From Medicago truncatula (taxonomy: Eukaryota > Streptophyta > Magnoliopsida > Fabales > Fabaceae): DNA of 64,000 bases. The stretch spans positions 5,900,001-5,964,000 of the forward strand of contig NC_053043.1 of the NCBI RefSeq assembly GCF_003473485.1, in the 5' to 3' direction. How positions within the stretch are numbered: the stretch's first letter is position 1; every line of letters begins with the position of its first letter. Position numbers and translations under genes: made by a program. The notes below the pieces were generated by a model. That model saw only the letters and a list, made by a program, of their open reading frames with translations, was not told the DNA's origin and ran no database searches. This document shows, one piece after another, positions 38,101 through 47,429 of the stretch.

Positions 38101-38792
38101 TCTAATGACAAATAGATTTTATATATTGTTAACAGTGGCGATCATGACATTTCAATTCCATTCTTGGATACAAAAGCATGGATAAAATCTTTAAACTACT
38201 CCATTGTTGATGATTGGAGGCAGTGGCATACAGACGGCCAAGTTGCAGGGTATTCACATAAATTTTACTAGAATTTTTTTTTTTTTTTAAGAGTGTGTTA
38301 CTAGCATTATTTTATTTTTTTAAAATTTATGAAATGGTGTTTCTTAAAGTAAGAGTTTACGGTTTAGTTCAGAAAATGATCAATAATTTTTACTCCCTTC
38401 AACTATTTATAAGATATATATTTAGTCTACAACCGTTAATGTATTTGGTTCAAAATCTGAATCAAATACATCAAATTTTGTTGATTCAAATGTCGTCTAT
38501 CTAAAAAAAATAAATTAATCTAATATTTGTTTTAATTTTGTGCAAGTATAGATACACAAGGACGTACTCCAATGGGATGACATTTGCAACTGTGAAGGCA
38601 AGTCACTTGTACCTCAACTTCTACAACTATAATTTACAAACACATTTCACTTGATTAGTATATAAATCATGCACTAAGAATCATTACTAGTTTGTTTAAT
38701 CTTTACAGGGTGGAGGACACACAGCTGCCGAGTACCGGCCTGAAGAATGTCTTGCCATGTTTAGTAGATGGATATCTAAGAGGCCTTTGTAG
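32157..38792 (+). CDS. Serine carboxypeptidase-like protein C (clade I SCPL, 465 aa)
   Basis: Fourteen in-phase exons: 32157-32317, 32413-32558, 33328-33404, 33667-33789, 33901-34003, 34229-34266, 34352-34450, 34545-34631, 35089-35217, 37395-37466, 37733-37851, 38136-38249, 38552-38597, 38709-38792. The product is 465 aa. It has an N-terminal signal peptide ([13 protein letters not shown]), [10 protein letters not shown], and a triad of Ser188 (GDSYSG), Asp387 (SGDHD) and His442 ([11 protein letters not shown]). Exon 9 is 21 nt shorter than in A and B, in the variable loop region. Intron 13 uses a GC donor (aag|gcaagt), also kept in pseudogene D, while A and B use GT. Intron 9 is 2.2 kb and holds a MITE and other repeats, which stretches the locus to 6.6 kb. 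The product is predicted to be secreted or vacuolar; its substrate is unknown. Confidence 0.88.
34690..34990. repeat. Dispersed-repeat piece in SCPL C intron 8
   Basis: Contains two copies of text like gagagacattt...acaaggtagttttgtaaggatgagttagatcctaatttcaac. It is related to the legume repeat seen at about 3965-4080. No coding potential. Confidence 0.4.
35437..36075. mobile_element. MITE with long inverted ends in SCPL C intron 9
   Basis: The left end agggatatgaataggctaggtcg pairs with a right end whose reverse complement begins agggatgagaataggtcagg. Both ends are rich in aggcct/ggcctg words. The flanks are AT-rich and similar (ttaatatat / atgaatata), giving an uncertain duplication. No transposase is encoded. 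Confidence 0.65.
37503..37653. mobile_element. Small foldback MITE in SCPL C intron 10
   Basis: About 60 bp arms are inverted copies: gaattatgctttttactcaaaag at the left and a right arm whose reverse complement starts gaattctgctctttac. It is a 151 bp element with no coding capacity. Confidence 0.7.
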
Positions 38793-39502
38793 GAATAGCC
38801 AAAATTAAACTCATATGCTAAGTTGCTAAGTGTGGAAATATATGTCACATAAATGCAGATTATTGAGCATTATTTATTTCCTGAAATAAGAGGGAGTTGG
38901 TAATTAATTATATTACCTTAACTCCTCATTAGTTTATTTCAGTTTTTATTCTTGTTGATGAGGAGTTACTTTCTTGTTTATGAATTATTACTACATGTAT
39001 TTACTTTCTTGTTTATAATTGTACTTGACACATTCCATAGCCACATTGTCAGGTTGGTTTTTGCGTGTCTTTTACAACAATAACAACAAAATTGGTGGAT
39101 TTCTAAAGATGGCAATAGGGAGACTCATATTTCAAATGTAATGAGATGTTTATAATGTTTATATTCCTAAACATTTACATAATTGGTGAGTGCAATTTCG
39201 TCTATCTCACAATAAAATGAACAAAGTAATATGAAGAGAAAGAGACCAAAATCTTTCTTAAAAGGAATTTACAAATGTGATCATGAGAGGGGCATGAGAA
39301 GGGTATATCCATCTTTCCAATCTAAATCCATTATATGATAAATAGCAATCGAATTATTTAGCATACACATCGAAAGAAAATTTAGGATACATATCCATCA
39401 TGATTTCACATCATGGATATCCATGATACCGTATCATTTACGTTGACTTTAATTAATTGTATTAACAGAATAACTTTATATATCAAAGTAACTACCATCT
39501 CT
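38793..39502. other. 3' flank of SCPL C
   Basis: The 3'UTR aligns by eye with the flank of pseudogene D (cacattccatag..., caggttggtttttg, ttttacaacaa). No gene is seen. Confidence 0.45.
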
Positions 39503-39758
39503 TTAAGAATTCTTCTTATGTTGAACAGCATGCCATGTGAAAAGCAATGATGTTGTTGATTTTAGGTCATGGGTAATGATCGTCAATAAGGATAGCTTGT
39601 TGGGAGATATCATGAGGTGAAATGGTACCATAGGTAACATTCCATGTGAAGTAAATGTAAGGGTCTTCACCATAAACAGTGAACCACCAAAAACGCATAG
39701 CCAACACAGTACACAAACACCATTGTACACGAAAGACAAACGGAAATAACAACCTCAA
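39503..39758 (-). pseudogene. SKU5-like multicopper oxidase fragment (first exon)
   Basis: The minus strand reads a hydrophobic leader, then GEDPYIYFTWNVTYGTISPHDISQQAILIDDHYP. After a shift of frame near 39570-39600 it continues with LLFTWHAVQHKKNS. This is the N-terminal cupredoxin region of SKU5-similar (SKS) and ascorbate-oxidase-like proteins, which normally begin EDPY-x-(Y/F)TW-x-VTYGTISPLGVPQQ and continue FTW-x-G-x-QH-(R/K)KNSWQDG. Only this piece is present and the frame is broken, so it is a gene fragment. The copper-ligand residue region beyond it is missing. Confidence 0.7.
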
Positions 39759-40119
39759 AATCTAGAACAACCACCCCAAAGCCGAAACAAATCTAGGAGA
39801 GATAGTAACTACCGACCTCGTCCGAAAAATAGATCTGAAAAATCCACTTTCGTCGGAAGTGCACTTGAAAAACTTTAGGCTCGGACATAAACAACCATGT
39901 CCCTTGCAAACTGTCCGAGGCTCTAAGGAACCACTCGGAGAATGGTTAAAATGTGGAGGTGCACCGGCTGCTGGAAGGAGATTAGCCTACATCAACGGAA
40001 ATTGACTGTGGCGCAGAGGTAGGAGCTCCTCGTCGCACCACCAAGCTCACGATCTACATCTTGGGAAGAAAATGTTTGGATAAGGTAGAGAAGGAGGCGA
40101 ATGGTGAGTTTTCTAGTGA

Positions 40120-41230
40120 ATTTGGATAAGGTGGTGCAAATTATTCTCATGGTGGCATGTTGGTGCCTTTGGAGATGGAGAAACAAATATATTTTTGATG
40201 AGGATTTGCAACATTTAAATGATCATATCTAGGTCATTCTTCATATAGTATATGAGATCAATAGACATGGTCATTCTCTTTTGACGGGAAGGCAGAGGCA
40301 GCATGAGACTATTTATATCAACTCGAAGCATCCTCAAAGGGATTAGATAAAAAGTTAAATCTAATGTAGCTTGCAAGGTTTTAATGAATGATGTAGGACA
40401 TGATGGTCTATATTGGGATTCAGACGGTTGCTAGTTGAAAGGATATACTCAAAGGATTGGAACTTGTGATTTCCTTAATGTAGAAATCTTGAGAATGTTC
40501 GCAAATTGCTAGAGAACAAGGTTTTTCCCCTATTATAGTTGAAAGTGATTTCAAGTTTTTGATTGATATGGTTAACGAGAGTTGTAAGCTTAATGTACAC
40601 ACCTCTACCTTGATCCGGAGGATACACAATCTTACTAACTTGCAATGGCACGCGCAGTGGCGGAGTCAGACAAAAGAGTTTGGGGTGGCTGCTATCAAAA
40701 TAAACTAAAACATATGAATCATATTGCATACAACACATTTAAGTTGTAATAAACCAAAAACCAATCATTCAAAATTTAAACTACATAATATATAAAGTCG
40801 ATCATTAAATACATAAAGTTACACTTTACTCTTTTCGAGTGACTTAAAATTGACTCGGAACTAATACATGCACTAATTCCCCTTTCAATATAAACTAACA
40901 TGCTATATGCTAGAAATTCAGGTCTCATCTTATTTCTTAATTTAACAATATGATATGAACAAAAATGATTAAAATTCGCAAAGAAAACAAAGTTAAGTGT
41001 ACCTGACAAAAAAGTGGGTTTATTAAGATATCATTAATAATTCTGCCAAATTAATTCTACAAAATTCTAGGGTATAATATATTTTTTTTATTTTAAGATG
41101 GGGTGGCCGTGGCTCCCACTTGCCACCCCGTGGTTCCGCCAGTGGGCACGCAATTTTCAAATACACCGTCTTGAATGAAACAAATTTGCATATTGGCTAG
41201 CATCTTAATCAAAGTTTGTATGAAGAAAAA
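40120..41230 (+). mobile_element. Degenerate LINE RNase H remnant, split by a MITE
   Basis: Frame-shifting pieces resemble the end of LINE ORF2: CLWRWRNKYIFDE, then PIIVESDFKFLIDMVNESCK, then NLTNLQWHA. The latter two match the acidic core and spacing of plant LINE RNase H domains. Many stops and shifts show age. The frame at NLQWHA is interrupted by the hAT MITE at 40655-41144. Confidence 0.55.
40655..41144. mobile_element. hAT-type MITE inserted in the LINE remnant
   Basis: The ends cagtggcggagtc and gttccgccagtg are inverted repeats of the widespread cagtggcgga hAT type. The 8-mers ggcacgcg (40647-40654) and ggcacgca (41145-41152) differ only at the last base. It is 490 bp with no transposase. 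Confidence 0.8.
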
Positions 41231-42080
41231 AAAATGAAGCTAACATGAAAGAGAAACAATAGGTAAGAGTTTTTATTTGATGCACTCATTTACATATAAT
41301 AACCTCAAAACATTTTGTTAACTTGATGTTTGTTTCCTTGGTTGTTTAGAATTACCCATATTTACTTAGTGATTATTGGGCCAACAATGATAATGTTCGC
41401 AAAGCTCTGCATTGCATATACGCGAGGTATGTAGTTTTTCATAATTTTTTCTCGATCACATCCTTGCAATCTTGCATGAAGAAGTCTTTGCTAGATTTTT
41501 ATAGACGTAATAGTTTGGTTGCATGTGTTGCAGGGAAGCATTGGAAAATGGAGTCGTTGTTCCGACAATATACCTTATACAGTGGATATTTGATTATCAT
41601 GTAAATCTTAGTGATAAAGGCTACCGTTCACTAATCTACAGGTCAATCGTCTTTCTCTATGTTCATTTTTTCATTTTCTTATAGTATATATAATATTTGA
41701 TATATTTTTTAACAGTGGTGATCATGACATATCCATTCCATTTTTGGATACACAAGCATGGATAAGAGCTTTAAATTACTCCATTGTTGATGACTGGAGG
41801 CAGTGGCATACAGACGACCAAGTTGCAGGGTATTCACATAACTATAGTTAATTATTATATATGGAGTATAATAATAGAATAGTTTATCACAAAAAAAAAA
41901 AATAGAATATTTCATATTTACAAAATCAATGTGTTTCGGTACAATTGGTTTTCGAACCAACAATTAAATGTGTTGTTATAGAATAGGAAAATGTTATATC
42001 TCGCGACAAATTACTTTCCCAGAGTGTCCCGAATGATATGCTGCCCTTTTTCGCTTATGGACAGAAAAATATTTTCCTTT

Positions 42081-42260
42081 AATTTATGAAATGGTGTTCC
42101 TTAAAGCAAGATTTTAAAATTTGATTCAATTTTTTTATTTTATGAAATGGTGTTTCTTAAAGCAAGAGTTTTTCAATTTGATTCAAAAAAAATAAATTAC
42201 GAAATGGTGTTTCTTAAAGCAAGAGTATACAATTTGATTAAAAAAATTTGATTCAGAAAA
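42081..42260. repeat. Triplicated ~57 bp unit in intron 12 of pseudogene D
   Basis: The word gaaatggtgttycttaaagcaaga occurs three times, starting near 42087, 42143 and 42201. Intron 12 of gene C has it once, at about 38331. Confidence 0.8.
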
Positions 42261-42944
42261 TGATCAAGAATTTATTGGTTAAAAAACAATTGTACCAAGA
42301 CACTTATTTAATTTTTCAATGCACAGGTAGAATCTCCGATATAATAACCATTCTCGACTTATGACCAAGTTAAATTAATATTTGTTTATTTGAACTCTTC
42401 ACTCTACTAACAAAAAAGTTAAAATTGTTAGATTGAATATTGTGATATGGGCTTTAACCCTAACTCTTCAATATATATAAATTTTCAATGATAATTATCA
42501 TTTCGTCCATAAAAAAAACTTAATATTTGTTTTTGATTTTGTGCAAGTATAGATATACAAGGACTTACTCCAATGGAATGACATTTGCAACTGTGAAGGC
42601 AAGCCACTTGTACCTCATTGCTACAACTATAATTTACAAACACATTTCACTTGATTAGTCTATTGAAGATTTATAACTGGAGTTTCCCTAAAAATTTAAC
42701 AATAATCAATTTTTGGTTGTTGTTCCAGTTTTTCTATCTTTTGAAATTAATATATAAAATTTTAGGTCAATGGACAATGTATTTAAGATGATAAATTTTG
42801 TTGTCTAAAAAGTTTTTTTTTTTAGCAATTGTCTAAAAAGATTTAGCAGCTCAGCTTATTGTCTGTTTGTTTTAAAAGCATTAATGAAATGGATTCTCAT
42901 ATAATCATATCATCTATAAATCATGCACTAAGAATCATTACCGG

Positions 42945-43088
42945 TTATCCAGAAGTCCTAACTCAACTGGTAAAATGTCATTGTTAGGCCGGATGTCATG
43001 ACCAGGGTTCGAACTCTGGTACCTCCACTTATATGTGTGAGTTTATAATGGCTTTATCATTTCGTCTATCTACAAAAAAAAAACAAAA
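42945..43088 (+). mobile_element. tRNA-derived SINE with 15 bp target-site duplication
   Basis: It carries an A-box-like tcctaactcaactggtaaa and a B-box ggttcgaactctgg. These are followed by a tail ending ttataatggctttatcatttcg and an A-rich run. The direct repeat aagaatcattaccgg flanks it at 42930-42944 and 43089-43103. Intron 13 of gene C has the unoccupied site (aagaatcattactag). Confidence 0.85.
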
Positions 43089-43230
43089 AAGAATCATTAC
43101 CGGGTTATTTACTCAATCAATGATTGATCAAATTTCCAGGGTGGAGGACACACAGCTCCAGAGTTCCGACCTGAAGAATGTTTTGCCATGTTTAGTAGGT
43201 GGATATCTAGGAGGGCTTTGTAGGAATAAC

Positions 43231-46088
43231 CAATGGCGGATCTTCTAAGGGGCAGGTAGGTGCCATGGCATCCCCCAGATTTCCCTTATATACTACATTA
43301 GGTGTATAATATCAATAATAATTTGGTTGTTGCAGTGGTAAGGGATGCTACAAATTGGGAAAGGTTGCGGGTTCAACAGTGCCTAGTGTAACAGCCCGAT
43401 TTTTAGCTAGTTTTATTTAATTACTTTTATTGTGTGATTGTATGTGATTAATTGTGCTCGTGTGTATTTAATTGTCATTGGGTGCATTTAATTGGATTAC
43501 CGTATTAGAAGGGTATTTTGGTCATTTGACGGGTAAGGGTAAAATGGTAATTTTGATGAGAATTATTTTAATAATTAGTGAGAACCCTTATTTTACTAAG
43601 TTACTAGTGTAGTGATTAGTTTTTACCGTTTAGTGACCGTTGGTTATAATTTACCGTTGTTAGTAATTACCGTTGAGTGTATAGAAACTTTTTAGAATTG
43701 TGGTTTGAATAGAAACGGGTTAAGCCCACTAAAACTAAGTTAAGCCCACTAGGGGGAGATAACATTAGGGTTGTGAGAGCAAATTCATTCATTCCTTTTC
43801 ATTTCACTAAGTTAGAGAGAGAAGTGAGAGGTGAAGGAAGAACAAGGTTAGAGGAAGGGGGAAACTTGAAGATTGACGCAATTAGGAGCTAAAGTGAAGC
43901 TTAAGTTAAGATTAAACATCATCTAAGGTAAGGGGGTTTGTTTTCATCATAATCAATTTCAAATTTTACATCTTCTCATGTTGTATGAAAATGGGTTGAT
44001 GAACAATTCATGTCAAATTCGTGCTCTTGTTATGTTGCTGTTGCTTATACATGAATTGATGATTATGGTATGTTTGTGGATGAAATTACATGGTTCAATG
44101 TATGTATAAATGTCAAGTTGTGAAATTTTGCCTAATTAATGATTTGTGATAAGTTGTGTTGAATTGAGGTGAGAAACAAGTTTCAATGGATGTTGTTGTT
44201 GACAAACCATGTTGTTGTGAGTGAATTATGACTTGGGTATACATAATTATGGATTGATGATGAAAAATGAGATGTTGTTGTTGTTTTGAGAAAATGGGTC
44301 AAATGGTGATTTTGTTTAAAATGATGTTTGATTCAAGTTTGTATATGGATTTGAGTATCTTTTCATGTCTAAAAACATTTGGGTAAACCTTTGGAATCAA
44401 TTTGGGTATTGGGAGGTCAAAAATTGGGATTTTGGGGTGAAAATGGATTTTTCACGAAAACAGAATTTTCTGCAAACTGTCATCCTCGCGAGGCGATCTG
44501 GAGGCGAGTTGGTGGCGAGTAGCCACTGGAATTGCTCGCCATGGCGAGTAACATTACTCGCGAGGCGAGCAGCCCAGTGACAGCTTCCCCTGTTTCGCGC
44601 TCTTGCATCGTTTTCGCATATTTCTATTTTGATTTGGACTTTTTGGTAAACATGAAAGTTGTAGACAATTATGTTAGCTATCTTTTGGTTTTGGTTTGAC
44701 GTCCAAATGATTTTTAGAACTTGAGATATGATTAAATTACTACACATGGGTCATGTGGATTTTTGGTGAAAACTTATCATAACTTTTTCTATGAGCCGTG
44801 AAACTTTTCCAAACTTGATATTGGGCTTAATGAAGTATTTAGAGTGAATAATTGAGTATGTAAATATGTAATTGGGATGTGATATTTATCATGAGATGTA
44901 TTTTGCTAGCTTACTTGGAATATGAGAGTGCTTGAAATGGTGAAACTATACGGTATAGTTGATGTTGAATGACATTGTTGATTATTGATAATCATGTTGA
45001 TGTGTGATGGTGAATACTATGATTTATTTGTGTGGGCATGTTTTCTTGATAATGCAATGTTGTGGAGATAATCAATATAATTGGGTGTTGTCCTATATAT
45101 TGAGGTTGAGATTGTGAATTGTTGTCGCATTATCGAGTCCTTACACATGTCCATGCATCATAGTCGTTGTTGCTGTAAAAGGGATGAATCTTTTACTTCG
45201 AGATTATTGTAAGGCAGAGGTGAGCCTTACATGCGATGTTGACTTGTCCATCGGAGGTGACGACCTTGTTGAGATTTGGTACCACATGCATTTATGTGTC
45301 AATAAGTGCATATCATAGCATGAGTCCTATGTGAAATATGTGATTGGTGATGAATGGAGAAGAATGAAAGTTGATAATGATTGTTTGTGATTGATGTTGT
45401 GAATGAATATTTATGATTGGATAATTATTCATGTGATTGATATATGTGGATATGAACTATCAAGTTGTGATATAAGTATTTATGCATGACTATTATTATT
45501 CAAGTACATGATATTTATTCCATTTGATTATTATCTGGATTATGATAATGTAATGCTTACCCCCAGTGGTTTTAACCGCCTACTTGCCTGTATGGGTGAG
45601 TAGACGTTGTGCAGGAGTAGTCTCGGTGAGTCTTTGCTTGGGATATCGGGAGCTTCCTCCGATATCGGTGTCGGCTCTGATCTAGGCTTGTCGTGTCGGT
45701 CTAGATTAGGTTGTTTATATTTTCGTTTGGATTATTATTTTGTTGATGACTACCCGATGTTTGGGTTTTGAGATTTATCTTTTGGATATGATTTATTTGC
45801 TCATGGCATGTATATATTTGATCACTCTGATTTAAATTCCGCTGTAACTGTTGAGGTTTACATACATGCGTTACACCTAGTCTTCTATTTACATATTTTA
45901 TCTTTTACTTTTAAAAATTGTATTAAAAAAACCAACTTTGATGGGATTTGAACCCACAATCTTTTGATGCTTATAAAGGATTTATGCCACTAGATTAGTT
46001 ATTATTTATTGTTAGTTCTTAAAACTGGTTAATATATATTCCATGGAATTTTGGCACCCTCAAAAGATTTACTCAAGATCCGCCATTG
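43231..46088. mobile_element. hAT-type MITE with perfect 8 bp TSD, split by a solo LTR
   Basis: The ends caatggcggatctt and aagatccgccattg are perfect inverted repeats. The 8-mer ggaataac is identical on both sides (43223-43230, 46089-46096) and overlaps the last base of the pseudogene D stop codon. Without the nested LTR the element is about 364 bp. Near each inner end there is an A/B-box-like tRNA-related segment, the two in opposite orientation (cagtggtaagggatgct...gcgggttcaac at 43336-43376; gggatttgaacccacaat on the right at 45939-45956). The host 3'UTR resumes after 46096. Confidence 0.88.
43387..45875 (+). mobile_element. Solo LTR (2,489 bp, Ty3/Gypsy-like) nested in the hAT MITE
   Basis: It starts TGTAACAGCCCG and ends GCGTTACA, and is flanked by the 5 bp duplication cctag (43382-43386, 45876-45880). 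No internal region is present, consistent with recombination between two LTRs that left one behind. A GC-rich patch around 44485-44580 repeats gcgag/ctcgc words in both orientations. The TGTAACA...CCCGATTTTT start recalls Tekay/Del-type chromoviruses; this assignment is inference. The perfect duplication implies a fairly young insertion. Confidence 0.85.
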
Positions 46089-46096
46089 GGAATAAC

Positions 46097-46560
46097 AAAA
46101 CATAATCATATATGTTGAGTTACTAATGAATAATATGTACCACTTGGCTTGGCACATTCCATATATAGATAGCAACATTGCAGGTTGGTTTTTGTGTGTA
46201 TTTTACAACAACAGTGTTATGTGAATCTTCCTTTTTTTTATTGTTCGGGATTCAAACCCCGAACGCCGCATATATTATGCAATGTCTCTATCAATTAAGC
46301 TAAATTAATGATGACAGTCGTTTGAATCTTTCTAAACATAACAACACGGAGACCCATATTTCAAATGTAATAATGATGGACCGTGAGCTCTTATCAATAA
46401 AACAAAAGTTATTTTGTGACTTCACTCTGGTCATATACTTTTTTATTTGTTCCTTATAATCCTTTAAGTTTACTTTTTTTAATTAACTTAGTTATTTCAT
46501 CAACTTTCTACAAGTCTTCGTTAACTATTTTACAAATCTCAATTTTCAATTTCTTTTCCT
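46097..46560. other. Continuation of pseudogene D 3' flank
   Basis: Text from 46097 (acttggcttggcacattcc, caggttggtttttgtgtg) matches the flanks of genes A and C, proving the hAT element split a single 3'UTR. A SINE-like element sits at 46231-46322. Confidence 0.55.
46231..46322 (-). mobile_element. SINE-like element, minus strand
   Basis: On the minus strand there is a box-A-like tagcttaattgatagaga and a B-box-like gggtttgaatcccg, ending in an A-run (plus-strand T-run at the left). The flanks tgaatcttc (46222-46230) and tgaatcttt (46323-46331) look like the target-site duplication. Gene C lacks the insert at the matching place. Confidence 0.6.
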
Positions 46561-47095
46561 AGTTACGGTTTCTTCTATGTTCTCTAAATTTGTAAATAAT
46601 AAACATATGTTATTTTCTCTTCAAAATACTAACTTTTATTATAATTGTAATTACTATTATAGTTATTTTCAGTTAACTAATAATATGAGTTTAATTATTT
46701 CTCATATATTCAAACAAGACAATCGGTATGCCAATAGGATTGCTTCCTTTAAACTCAAGAATATTAATTTTTGGTTTGTGGGATTCTATTCATTCTTGTG
46801 TTTCAGATTTATTTAAGCTTAATAGGTTAAGGCTTCCTTGATTATTGTTTTTGTTTTGCAAGTGGTTGAACTTTTGTATGATCTACACTCTTTTTTACTT
46901 CAACAAAGTTTTATATCTTATTGGATTTTTCTAGTCAGATTTTTAACGAGACAGTTTATGTTCTTGAGTATTTGTTTTGGATTTTTGTCTAATGTCCAAT
47001 ATTTATATTTTCACTTTACTAAATTGGATCGCCAAGAAAATTATCGGATCAAATTGAATCTTTGCTTTCATAATAAACAAGAATTAGGAGTTATG
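46560..47095 (+). mobile_element. LINE 3' remnant (RNase H tail and 3'UTR)
   Basis: At about 46690-46830 the reading ISHIFKQDNRYANRIASFKL, then FWFVGF and a PSCISDLFKLNRLRLPSF-like tail in a second frame, matches the end of plant LINE RNase H domains (HIFREGN-x-xAD-x-LA ... W-DS-x-P-x-FI). The remainder resembles a LINE 3'UTR. It is truncated and old. Confidence 0.55.
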
Positions 47096-47253
47096 AAACA
47101 CGAACACTTCTTAAATTAGACGTGTCTCGATGTCTGACACGTGTCGTGTCAAACACCGACACGACACTTATAATTACACATAATTATGTAATTTTTAAAA
47201 TTATTAACTGTGTCGGTGTGTCTATAACTGTGTCGTGTCCGTGTTCGTGCTTT
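47096..47253. repeat. Short inverted-repeat element rich in gacacg words
   Basis: The ends aaacacgaacac and gtgttcgtgcttt are inverted. The interior carries many gtgtc/gacac words. It lies 180 bp before the hydrolase start codon and could affect its promoter. No clear target-site duplication. Confidence 0.45.
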
Positions 47254-47429
47254 ACAGATTAGGAAGTAAAGTATTTGTTTGGTGCATAATCACGAAAAAA
47301 CCGTTGATTTTGGCGGGGTTCGAATCTTCTACGTACAATAAAAAAAATAGAAAATATATTTTCCACCTTCCTTCTTCTTTCGAATCTCATTTTCCTCTCT
47401 CTCCTCTCTTCTGGATCTACGGCGACGCC

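Larger units (their letters stand above)
41285..43223 (+). pseudogene. SCPL pseudogene D (exons 10-14 only)
   Basis: Only the last five exons are present: 41350-41426, 41534-41641, 41716-41829, 42553-42598, 43140-43223. The 5' edge, near 41285, falls inside what is intron 9 in gene C. Relative to C, exon 10 carries a 5 nt duplication (tgcat) and exon 11 lacks 11 nt; both shift the frame. Asp (SGDHD) and His ([11 protein letters not shown]) segments survive, but the Ser half never existed in this copy. The GC splice donor after exon 13 is shared with C. Intron 12 has three copies of a ~57 bp unit that is single in C, and intron 13 holds a SINE. It is a partial, dead duplicate of a C-like gene. 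Confidence 0.9.

Noticed and set aside
42961-43035. Possible tRNA gene
   Set aside because: A and B boxes are present, but there is no cloverleaf, and the poly-A tail and target-site duplication identify a SINE.
47235-47429. Upstream in-frame extension of the hydrolase (ATG at 47235)
   Set aside because: The leader has no family similarity and begins in a repeat; the ATG at 47430 is followed directly by conserved sequence.
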